Source of the DNA: an uncultured Sphingobacteriales bacterium
GTDB taxonomy: Bacteria; Bacteroidota; Bacteroidia; Chitinophagales; Chitinophagaceae
Assembly (NCBI GenBank): GCA_937991535.1
Contig: CALKHN010000041.1
Coordinates: 48,448-112,447 of the forward strand
DNA length: 64,000 nucleotides
Reading direction: 5' to 3'
Shown here: positions 45,937 to 54,939 of the stretch, one piece after another
Layout: every line of letters begins with the position of its first letter
How positions within the stretch are numbered: position 1 is the stretch's first letter
The notes under the pieces: generated by a model
Databases searched by the model: none
What the model was told of the DNA's origin: nothing
Seen by the model: the letters and a program-made list of their open reading frames with translations, nothing else
Translations under genes and position numbers: made by a program

Positions 45937-46476
45937 ATGAAAACAAATATCTGCCTTTTTATTGCATTGTGCATAAACGGCATTATACATGCCCAGAATG
46001 ACATCTACGATGTTCGGCTCAGTACAGCAGCAGGTGAAACCATTAGCCTTGCTGACTTTAAGGGTCAATCATTGCTTTTTGTAAGTATTGACCCGTTTGG
46101 CGACCCTACAGCGCAGTTGATTGAGTACCGTGAGCTGATCAAATATTTTAAAGATAGCGGGTTAACTATTATTGTCTGCCCGGTCACGGGTTTGTCGCAA
46201 GAAAAGCGAGGTAATGATACAGCGGTACTGAAGCTCCGGCAAGCCTATGAATCAGACAGAATTATAGTATGCTTCCCTGCGGGGAACACTGAGGGAGAAG
46301 CTTCATTATCTGCATGGTTGAGCACAAAAAATAAAAATGGAATTATTGATGAAAAATTTAATCATAACGGATGGAAATACCTGGTCAACCGCCAGGGAAA
46401 ACTGACCGGGATATTTTCAAACCGGGTACGCCCGTTGGATAACGACATTATTGACGCTATAAAAAACAACCAGTAA
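45937..46476 (+). CDS. Secreted glutathione-peroxidase-like protein lacking the catalytic Cys
   Basis: 179 aa. The signal peptide ends IIHAQ. The remaining sequence follows the thioredoxin/GPx fold: SLADFKGQSLLFVS in place of the usual start, an EYRELIKYFKDSGLTIIVCP helix-strand, and a C-terminal WKYLVNRQGKLTGIFSNRV with the GPx-like final strand. The position that should carry Cys or Sec (in the loop after LLFVS) reads IDPFGD, so peroxidase chemistry is unlikely. It lies 8 bases from both neighbours in the RHS operon, which suggests a chaperone or structural role. Fold assignment is moderate. Confidence 0.7.
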   Translation: MKTNICLFIALCINGIIHAQNDIYDVRLSTAAGETISLADFKGQSLLFVSIDPFGDPTAQLIEYRELIKYFKDSGLTIIVCPVTGLSQEKRGNDTAVLKLRQAYESDRIIVCFPAGNTEGEASLSAWLSTKNKNGIIDEKFNHNGWKYLVNRQGKLTGIFSNRVRPLDNDIIDAIKNNQ

Positions 46477-46484
46477 ATCAGCTT

Positions 46485-47129
46485 ATGTTAAATAATATAT
46501 TGACCCGTATTATATCAAAGTGTGCATTTGTAAGTTTTTTAATGTTTTTATCATTGTCTGCAAAGCCACAAAGTGAAATGGGAAACCTGACTGTTGAGAT
46601 CTCGAGAATGAATTATTCCGCCAAAGCCATCACCCCGCCCTCACCCGAGGCAGCGGAACTCGGTAAATACGGCAACACACCTGTAAGTCTTTTTACAGGA
46701 ACACCCAAAATTAATATTCCATTGTACGATATCAGTGGTAACAGCCTGTCCTTACCTGTCAACATAAGCTATAATGCATCTGGCTATAAGCCGGAAACCA
46801 TTGCCACATGGATAGGGCTTAACTGGTCTTTAAATGCAGGCGGTGTAATTACACGTTCGGCACTCGGGAATCCGGATGTTGAGAACAATTACTTTACACC
46901 TGTCTCGCCGTTTACCGTTCCCCCGATACTGATGTATTTGCTTACAATGATTACAAGAAAGAGATCAGGGAAGCTACCAGGGAAGTGCGTCCGGATGTGT
47001 ATTTTTTTAATTTCGGGGGATACTCCGGTAAATTCTACATTACTCCGGCAGGAGAAGTCTTTAAGAAAGAAAAAGATAACCTGCGAATCACGCATTGCGT
47101 TACCTGTTCGCCAAGCTATTTCACTATAA
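46485..47129 (+). pseudogene. RHS/YD-repeat protein, N-terminal fragment (frame 1 of 3)
   Basis: Start of a large secreted YD-repeat protein. A signal peptide (to about residue 29, ending AKPQS) leads into the family N-terminus: AAELGKYGNTPVSLFTGTP, INIPLYDISGNSLSLPVNIS and IGLNWSLNAGGVITR. True sense ends at about residue 146; after the C-run at 46920-46924 the frame is wrong. One more C there would continue in the 46985 frame (VPPDTDVFAYNDYKKEI). The residues from there to 47129 are a shadow. Confidence 0.85.
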
Positions 47130-49243
47130 CAGACGAAAAAGGAAATGTGTATGAATTTAATGAAGTAGAAACTACACGCATGGTGCCTGATGATGAAGTA
47201 GGCAATATACCTGCCATTCATTACAATTTTCCTTCATCGTGGTTTTTAAGTAAAATTACTTCTCCCGGAGGCAACGAAGTAATAAACCTGGAATACTATT
47301 CAACCACTGCGGAAGAAGAAATTTACAGTAATCTTCATCAGTCTGTTTCCGTGTCATATACTCAATTAGGATATCAATATCCACCTGGCACGCTTGTTAC
47401 CACCGATCATCGCATCAATCCTCCATACGTATTTATCAAAAGAAAATTTTTAAAGAAGATCAGTTTTAAAAGAGGCAACCAGTTGGTCATGTTCATTGAT
47501 TTTGTATCCGCCACAGGAATAAGAGAGGATGAAAATTTTTCTGAAGACCGTTTATTGCAGCAGATAAAAATATATAGCAATATAAATGCCACTGCGCGGC
47601 TAGTTAAGCAATACAATTTTACTTACGGGTACTTTTCATCTGCCACGGTACCTTATACAAAACGATTAAGGTTGGATGCGCTGCAGGAAGTGCCGGCAGA
47701 CGGTTCTTCGATAATAAAACCTCCATATAGCTTTGAATATAACACCACTGCGATTCCACAAATTTCAACCGCCGCTCTTGATCATTGGGGATTTTATAAC
47801 AGGGCCGGCAATACTTCCCTGGTACCTACCATATTAATAGGTAGCAACTCTTTTGGGTGGAATGCCAACAGGGAACCGGATTTATCAGGATCAAGCTGTA
47901 CTTTACTGGAAAAAATTAAATACCCCACCGGGGGTTATACTACTTTCAGTTATGAATTGCATAAAGATGAAAATAATATAGCCATAGGTGGAGTGCGCCT
48001 TAAGGAAATTATAGATTATTCCTTTGAAAATAAAAAAGCCGTTTCAAAAAGGTATGAATATAAAAAAGACTACGGAACAGGCAGTGGAAAGTCGAATAAA
48101 AGCAATATTCAATACGGCGAAGTATCTACATGGCATCATTTCCATGTGCTATGTTTACCAGGTGCACCCCCTGCTCAATGCGATGAATATACCAATACCA
48201 TAACAACGGTTTCTGCCTCTTCTCTTTTCGGACTGGGCGCCGTACAGGGCAGTCATATAGGCTATAGCCGGGTAACCGAATATCGTTCCAACGTAGAAAC
48301 AGCTCAACCGATGGGTAAAACGGTATATGAATATGAAGTAAAGCCCTTTATGGAGCATGATGAGGACATTGGCAGCGGTGACCTGATAAGACGCTCTGTA
48401 TATGACAATACGGGAAAATTGCTCAACGAGCTTACAAATAATTATACATACAGCAATACAGGAAGTATTAATACCATGTGGGTAAAGGCCCACCTGAACC
48501 AGGACAGCAAAACCTATTACTGTAAAAAAATAGTGAATGGTGTTCCGTATTTTGAAGCACGAAGGGAAAACGACAAGATGACCGATTGTGTTGATACCAG
48601 GCATTATTATACAAAGCAGGCATTGCTTTCAACCAGCATTTACGGACAGTATAAGCAGCTTGTACAGCAAACAGAAAAAAAATATGACCAGCTTTCAAGC
48701 TCCTATCAGATCAATACAAAAAAATATACTTATGGCAGTGCGGCACATACGTATGCAACAGCCATTGAGCAGGGAAGTTCTTCGAACGATCTTGTAATAA
48801 CGACCAGGAAGTACGCCGGCGACTATGTTTATACCACCGGTACGCCAGATGCATCAACCAATGGCATTCGCTTACTGCAAAGCAAAAATGTTGCAGACGC
48901 CCTGATTGAAACAAGACAATACAGGAAGAACATCGATGGAACAAACCTTAGATATATCGGTGGCTCTGTCACAACATTTTTGCCCACTTTCCCATATCCC
49001 GAAAAAATATTCACTCTTGCCATTGATGAACCTGTTGGCACAATGACCGAATCCAACATCAGCAATGGCATGTTTGTAAAAGATAGCCGTTATATGGAAA
49101 CAGGCGCATTTGTGTTTAACCTTTCCACCGGCAATATTGTAGAACAATCAAAAACCAATGATGTCCTGTCATCTTATTTATGGGAAAGATGCATCCGGCA
49201 ACTATACTTCCGATCCCATAGAAAGCCTGACCTACGATTATAA
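46985..49243 (+). pseudogene. RHS/YD-repeat protein, central fragment (frame 2 of 3)
   Basis: Continues the same protein; coding in this frame really begins at about 46921. Seen: family blocks FFNFGGYSGKFYI, SSWFLSKITSPGGNEVINL, FEYNTTAIPQISTAALDHWG, KIKYPTGGYTTFSYE and many Tyr-rich strands of the shell. It ends properly in VEQSKTNDVLSSYLW, after which the normal shell sequence is missing and the frame runs to an accidental stop. Part of one ancestral gene with the fragments on both sides. Confidence 0.88.
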
Positions 49244-51932
49244 TATCCGTGGCTGGCTTGCAGCCATCAATAAAAGCTACCTTTCCGATAATCCTGACGA
49301 TCACTATTTCGGAATGGAGCTGGGATACGATAAAGCCACCCCGTTGTCATTAAATACCACAGCCTTTACCATGCCTCAGTACAATGGTAATATCAGCGGA
49401 ACGATATGGAAAACAAAAGGGGCGGGCATCAGCCGTAAATACGATTTTGAATATGACCCCGCCAATCGCTTTATCCGTGCCGACTTTGAACAGAATACCA
49501 GTGGCAGCACATGGGATTACAGCACCGTTAACTTTGCAGTATACAGCTTTACAGAAGATAACTACCGGATACCCTACGATGCCAATGGCAACATTCTGCG
49601 TGTAATAAGAAGGGGACTTAAAGGCGGCGCTATAGGGTATATAGACGCCCTTCGTTACGAATATTTTCCTAACAGCAACAGGCTGCGTAAAGTTGGAGAC
49701 GAGCAGGATGATCCTGACTTTAATTTAGGAGATTTTAAGAACGGTGTCAATACAGGTGATGATTATGCTTACGATCTTAACGGTAATCTTATCATGGATC
49801 TGAACAAGTCTGTCAGCAGCATTGCTTATAATTACCTGAACTTTCCTCAAACCATTACCGTAACCGGCAAGGGCACCATCAGCTATACCTATGATGCTGC
49901 AGGCGCCAGGCTGAAAAAGATTACGGTTGAAAATCCATCAGCAGCCAACGGCAACAAAACCATAACCACTACTACCACTTACACAGGTGCTTTTGTATAC
50001 GAAAGCAAAACCATCAGCCCTGCCGATCCGGCCAATCCCGATTATACCAACAAGCTGCTTTATGCAGGTCAGGAAGAAGGAAGAATAAGAACGTTGTTCA
50101 ATACGCCGGGCAACCCCAATACGCCGTCGGGCTTTGCTTACGACTACTTTGTTAAAGACCACCTGGGCAATGTAAGGATGGTGCTTACCGAAGAGCAAAA
50201 AACAGATGCTTACCCTCCTGCCAGCATGGAAACAGTGCAGGCGGCAACAGAAGAAGCATTGTACGCCAACCTGCCTGAAACAAGAGAAGATAAGCCGTCG
50301 GGCTATCCCACAGACGACTACACTGACCCCAATAACAAGGTAGCCAAAGTAAAAGCCGATGCCGGTGGACAGAAAATCGGTCCGTCTATAACCTTAAAAG
50401 TAATGTCCGGAGATAAGTTTAATATACGAGTAAGCAGTTGGTACACACTGAATACAACCACTCCCGGCGCCCCTGTAAGCCCGTTAACAGACCTGGTAGC
50501 GGCATTGATCAGTGGTGTGGCAGGTGCGGCAACTCCTTCACATGGATCAGCCATAGCAACAGAGCTGCAAACCACAGGCATCCTCACCCCACAGGCTACT
50601 GATTTTTTAGGCACCCAAACTTATAACAGCAGCAAGCCCAAAGCCTACATCAACTGGATACTATTGGATGAGCAGTTCAAATACTATGACGGAGGTTTTG
50701 AGCAGGTAGGCGATGATGAAGAGTTCAAAGTGCATGTCAAAACGGAGTTGCCGGTCAACAAAAACGGTTATCTTTATGTATATGTCAGCAATGAAACGCC
50801 GAACATAGCCGTGTTCTTTGACAACCTGCAGGTAACGCATACCAGGGGACCTGTACTTGAAGAAAGTCACTTCTATCCATTCGGACTTACAATGGCGGGG
50901 ATAAGCTCCAAAGCATTGAATGGTATAGCGGAAAATAAGTACAAATACAACGGCAAGGAAGAGCAGCGGAAAGAGTTCAGTGATGGAAGCGGCTTGGAGT
51001 GGTTGGATTACGGTGCAAGGATGTATGATCCGCAGATCGGGAGATGGCATGTTGCCGATCCGTTGGCGCAGGTATCGATACGCTGGTCACCCTACAGCTA
51101 TGGGTATAACAATCCTATTAAGTTTGTTGATCCAAGAGGAATGGCGAATATTAATGCAGTAGACAAAGATCCGTTGAATAAAGATGAAATCGAAAACAAT
51201 GAAGATTATAAACTTTGGAGATTTAGCTTTGAAAAATATGATGAAGAATCAAAATTTAGACCTAAATATAATTCTGAACCTCATTACATAGCAAGTACTG
51301 ATGTCAGAAGGAACAAAGATGGCTCATATACTATAAAGGATGCGAAAAACGATGGTGACAATAATATTTATGTCCAGGGAACAGATGGCAATCGCACCGG
51401 TGAAATAATTGGGCAGACTGAAAATCCTTGGGATTTTATGTTGACTAATGATAGTGATGGTTCCTTTTCAGGCCCTGCGAGAGGACTAACATTCAGCCTC
51501 AATAATCTACCTGACGGGAACAAGAGATTGTCTTTGCTTTCAGCTTGGTGGACATTAACGGCGGCTTCAATGCAGTCCACTGGGAAATCGTTAGCGCTAC
51601 TTGCCATTTTATCAAGAAATGCAGGAATATTGGATGTAAAAAGCCAATATCCTGATTATTATACAGCTGTCTCTTATAATGGGAAAATTACTACGGCTAG
51701 GACATTAGGTAATATTTTATTTGGAAAGAATATGCGAACGATCCATTCAGTTACAGTAGCTCAAATGTATGTGCCTCCAACGGTTTTCTATAAATCAGTT
51801 ATGCCAACAGTAGGAGCATATAACCAGCACCAGAATAAAGGCAATGGATATAATGCAGGATGGCCCTTTTATGGGGAGCATACTTATTCCGGAACAGGTA
51901 TCTATCTTGGATATTTTGATAAAATGCACTAA
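49158..51932 (+). CDS. RHS/YD-repeat protein, C-terminal core and toxin-type tip (frame 3 of 3)
   Basis: Shell and core of the RHS protein: LTYDYNIRGWLAAIN (about residue 24), FELGYDKAT-type blocks, the YD-rich AYDLNGNL, VKDHLGNVRMVL, and the RHS core end DYGARMYDPQIGRWHVADP (about 618-634), then NPIKFVDPRGM at about 651-661. After that hyperconserved junction comes a unique tip of about 264 residues ending GEHTYSGTGIYLGYFDKMH, which I cannot place in a known toxin family. There is no start or signal peptide of its own; the real N-terminus is in the upstream fragments. The stop codon directly abuts the next ATG. Confidence 0.85.
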   Translation: MMSCHLIYGKDASGNYTSDPIESLTYDYNIRGWLAAINKSYLSDNPDDHYFGMELGYDKATPLSLNTTAFTMPQYNGNISGTIWKTKGAGISRKYDFEYDPANRFIRADFEQNTSGSTWDYSTVNFAVYSFTEDNYRIPYDANGNILRVIRRGLKGGAIGYIDALRYEYFPNSNRLRKVGDEQDDPDFNLGDFKNGVNTGDDYAYDLNGNLIMDLNKSVSSIAYNYLNFPQTITVTGKGTISYTYDAAGARLKKITVENPSAANGNKTITTTTTYTGAFVYESKTISPADPANPDYTNKLLYAGQEEGRIRTLFNTPGNPNTPSGFAYDYFVKDHLGNVRMVLTEEQKTDAYPPASMETVQAATEEALYANLPETREDKPSGYPTDDYTDPNNKVAKVKADAGGQKIGPSITLKVMSGDKFNIRVSSWYTLNTTTPGAPVSPLTDLVAALISGVAGAATPSHGSAIATELQTTGILTPQATDFLGTQTYNSSKPKAYINWILLDEQFKYYDGGFEQVGDDEEFKVHVKTELPVNKNGYLYVYVSNETPNIAVFFDNLQVTHTRGPVLEESHFYPFGLTMAGISSKALNGIAENKYKYNGKEEQRKEFSDGSGLEWLDYGARMYDPQIGRWHVADPLAQVSIRWSPYSYGYNNPIKFVDPRGMANINAVDKDPLNKDEIENNEDYKLWRFSFEKYDEESKFRPKYNSEPHYIASTDVRRNKDGSYTIKDAKNDGDNNIYVQGTDGNRTGEIIGQTENPWDFMLTNDSDGSFSGPARGLTFSLNNLPDGNKRLSLLSAWWTLTAASMQSTGKSLALLAILSRNAGILDVKSQYPDYYTAVSYNGKITTARTLGNILFGKNMRTIHSVTVAQMYVPPTVFYKSVMPTVGAYNQHQNKGNGYNAGWPFYGEHTYSGTGIYLGYFDKMH

Positions 51933-52322
51933 ATGATCAACAGCGTGAAAAAGTATTTGTTTATTATGCTTACAATTTTCGAAAGTTGTGGAATAGTAGG
52001 GGATTCAAAATTTATTAGAAAGGAAATACAACTAAATAATGGTACGCTCAAATGGTACTACTATAGTTATATAACTAGTATGAGTCCTGATATAGTTCTT
52101 ATTGAAAAAGATGGTAACGAAAAGGAAATATATAAAGCAACTAGGGTTATTACAGATATAAGCCTTAAAGCAGATACTATTATTTTGAAACTTGTAGAGC
52201 CCTCAAAAGGATTAGTTTTTACAAAAAATGTTGAAAAGGAAATTTTTGGATATAAAATAATTGTAGATAGTGCAGGAACTTATGAGGATTTAAACTTTAG
52301 ACCTAAAGGTATAAAAGAATAA
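51933..52322 (+). CDS. Small lipoprotein-like protein, candidate immunity protein 1
   Basis: 129 aa, starting on the base after the RHS stop codon. A basic, hydrophobic N-terminus runs to a possible lipobox (IFESCG, about residue 19). The remainder is beta-rich and charged (IVLIEKDGNEKEIYKATR). No recognised family. Its position right behind the tip is where an immunity gene is expected; a periplasmic lipoprotein would suit protection against a toxin acting outside the cytoplasm. Function is inference from position. Confidence 0.6.
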   Translation: MINSVKKYLFIMLTIFESCGIVGDSKFIRKEIQLNNGTLKWYYYSYITSMSPDIVLIEKDGNEKEIYKATRVITDISLKADTIILKLVEPSKGLVFTKNVEKEIFGYKIIVDSAGTYEDLNFRPKGIKE

Positions 52323-52470
52323 TTAAAATTACCCAACCTAATGCATAACAAAAGTGCATGCTTTTTCCTTTCCGCTGGGGTCTTCGCCGGATAGATAGGA
52401 AGTGCGGGGCGGGACCCAGGCGAATATCATACCGAACTAAAAAAATCTATTTCATATAAGCTAACAGCGC

Positions 52471-53219
52471 TTTATTGACCCGGATGGCATGGAGATCGAA
52501 GACTACCGTTCCATGCGACGATTCAATCTCAACTTGGGAAAGAATATAATAGATCAAATTCGTGCCGACTTGGCAAAAATTTTTAACCAGTCTATCTGGA
52601 GGCGATGAATATGATAATAGGTATAGAATTTCGAAAAAGAACGGAGAAGTCGTTGGTATAACTCAAACAGGTACGGAAGGTTGGGACATGTTCGATGAAA
52701 TAATCACGGTTGATCTTGATAAATCACTTACGTATGAACCTAGTGTAGAATATATTGCAGTTACAGTGGTTGAAGCAGCATTACCACAGAATGATGAAAG
52801 TTATATTCGATTACCCGGGGTATTGATAATAAATACCTGGAACAGGGCATCTGGATCTGCAGGTGAAGGCTTAGATTTGTCAGATATAATACCTGCGAAA
52901 GGTGGGGCAAAATTATTAGCAGGTGGTATTATCGCAGGGGTGTTAAAAAAATTCTGCCAAGAAGTTTCCTTCTCGTTTTGGGCAAATTCGAGGTGGCATT
53001 CGGATAGCCCAGGCACTAACGAAGGGTAATCATAATCTAAAATTATTGGACGGAAAAAGGATATATCTCAAAGGGAGACATCCTCTAAGTAGAGGACACT
53101 ATAATAAAGTTACAAAAGAACAATTACGATATCCTCATGTTTATGATCCAGTTCATCCTGGAGGAGTTAGAGCTCCTAATGCTAACGACTACATAGAGAT
53201 TTTTAATCTGTATAAATAA
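52471..53219 (+). pseudogene. Displaced RHS tip 2, two frameshifts
   Basis: Begins at the RHS junction motif FIDPDGMEIEDYR and continues as a tip-like protein in three frames. Removing one base from the A5T5 run (about 52574-52583) and one from the seven-A run at 52945-52951 gives one reading of about 248 codons through SLSGGDEYDNRYRISKK, LPGVLIINTWNRASG, GQIRGGIRIAQALTKG and a C-terminus HVYDPVHPGGVRAPNANDY then IEIFNLYK. The ORF 52562-53029 is its middle part. No RHS shell precedes it, so it is an orphan tip. The C-terminal His-rich block could be a nuclease site; this is a guess. Confidence 0.75.
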
Positions 53220-53225
53220 TCAGTT

Positions 53226-53594
53226 ATGGTACTAGAAAATTTTAAACTGATAAAGGTCGAAAATCAGCAAATAATCGAGATAGATTATCGGGGAGAAATT
53301 TTGGACTTGCACAATGCAGCAGAGTTTTTAAAAATAGATTATATAATAAAGACATCTATGCTGACATTGCTTTGGAAATACCATTTTAATGGAAAAAATA
53401 TTATTCTATTTCAAATAAAATTCGAAGATGTAATTTATTTTGAAGTTTTTCCGCGGGATAGGGAAATGCCAAAGGAGGAGGATGACTGTTTGGAAGAAAT
53501 TATTTATGATGAAAAATTGGAGTTTAGATTTATGGGAGGAATGAAAATTATCGTCGAAGCAGACAAAGTAAGCTTTGAAAAAATAGAAGATTAA
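53226..53594 (+). CDS. Candidate immunity protein 2
   Basis: 122 aa, no signal peptide, beta-rich with an acidic loop (REMPKEEDDCLEEIIYDEKL). It starts 6 bases after the stop of displaced tip 2. Size, acidity and position suit a cytoplasmic immunity protein that binds a basic toxin. Unlike the tip it has no frameshift. Family not recognised. Confidence 0.6.
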   Translation: MVLENFKLIKVENQQIIEIDYRGEILDLHNAAEFLKIDYIIKTSMLTLLWKYHFNGKNIILFQIKFEDVIYFEVFPRDREMPKEEDDCLEEIIYDEKLEFRFMGGMKIIVEADKVSFEKIED

Positions 53595-53623
53595 GTTGCA
53601 ATTAAGACAGAAATCCCGCATGA

Positions 53624-53943
53624 ACATTCAACCTTAATAATCTACCTGACGGGAACAAGAAATTATCTTCGCTTTCAACTTGGTGGAAATTAACGGCGAG
53701 TTCAATTCAATCCTCAGCAAAGTTGTTAGCATTACTTGGCATTTTATCAAGAAATGGAGGCATATTGGATATAAAAACCAAATATCCCGATTATTATACT
53801 GTAGTCTCCTCGCACTGGCGCAGTTCTGTAGCCGTGGTGTTGTGCGTTGCCGACCTGATGCCTGGGCGTTACTTGTTTTGCAATGATGATAAATATAAGT
53901 TTATAGCCGTGCTCATGCACTACTTGTTTAAGAAATATTAGGA
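53624..53943 (+). pseudogene. Displaced RHS tip 3, partial duplicate of the main tip
   Basis: Bases 53626-53810 are a diverged copy of 51490-51675: both encode the series NLNNLPDGNK, LTA-S-QS, LLALL-ILSRN-GILD, then YPDYYT-VS (protein identity roughly 75%). The first part of the tip and its last 80 residues are missing. After VVSSHWR the sequence changes to unrelated DNA, ending in TAG. It shows that related tips have been shuffled here. Confidence 0.75.
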
Positions 53944-53955
53944 TGAGTAAAAATA

Positions 53956-54225
53956 TGGCAACAGGTCTGGCCTGGCACAAGCTATGCTACCAAACCTGCG
54001 CAAGTGTGGGATCCTGCAATACAAAAGAAAGTTGCTGCTGCAACTAAAAATGGAATAGTTTCGCCTAAAGGAAGTTAAGGTATAATTAAACTTACCCAAA
54101 CAGAAGTTGCTTTAACAGGATATCTATATAAAGTAAAGATATTAGGGAAAGGCGGAGATATTAGGATTTATGGCAATCCTTTGAAGAATGGTCATATATT
54201 TTTCGATAATGCAACCGGACATTAA
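53956..54225 (+). pseudogene. Displaced RHS tip 4, nonsense codon
   Basis: One frame runs WQQVWPGTSYATKPAQVWD to VSPKGS, meets a TAA at 54076-54078, and continues in the same frame as IIKLTQTEVALTGYLYKVK, then RIYGNPLKNGHIFFDNATGH and a normal stop. The second half looks like a compact beta-rich toxin tip. A single base change would reopen it. It is too short to include the RHS junction motif. Confidence 0.6.
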
Positions 54226-54236
54226 AAACATTAGAA

Positions 54237-54572
54237 ATGACAATCAAGGCTAATAAAAAAGACCTTACTCTTCTCTATAATAGGGCGAAGAAAAAATATC
54301 AAGAATGTATAAACTATAAGAAAAATGAATACTTGCAAGCAGAAATCAATGTGTCATTGAATTCGATAGTATTAAGTTCGTCAGCTATCAAAATAATTTT
54401 TTCTGAGGAAAATTCTGATTCTTTCCATTTGAAGATATACCTGGATTTATATGCTAATAATAAGGTAATTGGTAGATATGTGTGTATAGAGAACGAGAAA
54501 GGAGAAATAGTTGATGACAGTCTGGATTTTTTATTAACTTTTTTTCTCTGGTTGTTCGTATTCGCACCGTAA
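54237..54572 (+). CDS. Candidate immunity protein 3
   Basis: 111 aa, starting 11 bases after displaced tip 4. N-terminal helical and Lys/Tyr-rich (LLYNRAKKKYQECINYKKNE), then beta strands and an acidic turn (ENEKGEIVDDSLDF) and a hydrophobic tail LLTFFLWLFVFAP. The odd tail may come from loss of the true C-terminus. No recognised family; called immunity from its position only. Confidence 0.5.
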   Translation: MTIKANKKDLTLLYNRAKKKYQECINYKKNEYLQAEINVSLNSIVLSSSAIKIIFSEENSDSFHLKIYLDLYANNKVIGRYVCIENEKGEIVDDSLDFLLTFFLWLFVFAP

Positions 54573-54727
54573 ATGCGAACAGGAGGCTATTATAACGTTT
54601 ACAATCCTTTTTTGGGGTTTTGCGGCTGGCGCGGGTACGCGATTGTGTGATAGATGATTTGCTACCTGGGCTTGGCATATTTTGCAATGGTAACAGGTGT
54701 AGGTTTATTGCTGTATTTTAGCTCTAT

Positions 54728-54748
54728 CGGTCGGTGTCTCACCGACCG
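54728..54748. repeat. Hairpin with GTCTC loop, copy C
   Basis: Perfect 8-bp stem CGGTCGGT/ACCGACCG around GTCTC. It equals the inner part of the first hairpin of copy B read on the other strand; the outer stem is missing. It lies at the right edge of the RHS region. Nothing else is recognised in 54573-54800. Confidence 0.6.
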
Positions 54749-54801
54749 GAAAGTTAATTGCTGATCTCAAATAATCAATATTTTCCCCGTTATTGGTACT
54801 T

Positions 54802-54939
54802 TATATCCGCCACAGCGAAAAACTGCAACAGCTCAATCCGCGCAAAATTATCTTACTGCGGATCAATGGTGGCCGGCATAATAATTTACCTTCGTTTCCC
54901 GAATATCACAATTTTATAAGAGATATTTTGAAATATTAG
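54802..54939 (+). pseudogene. C-terminal remnant of an alpha/beta hydrolase
   Basis: In frame to a TAG at 54937 it encodes IRHSEKLQQLNPRKI, then LLRINGGRHNNLPSFPEYH and FIRDILKY. The GGRHNN-type His and the final helix are the standard end of Bacteroidota alpha/beta hydrolases and line up with AGHKNLNDYPQF of the next gene. No N-terminal part exists upstream. One base separates it from the following ATG, so the two were once consecutive paralogues. Confidence 0.75.

Noticed and set aside
46985..47129. End of the first RHS fragment as a genuine C-terminus
   Set aside because: After the C-run at 46920-46924 the residues are basic and unstructured, while the overlapping frame carries family blocks; it is a frameshift tail.
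53747..53980. 77-codon open frame on the minus strand in the cassette array
   Set aside because: It runs antisense to the tip 3 duplicate, whose plus-strand frame is supported by homology to the main tip; no start context or family signal.
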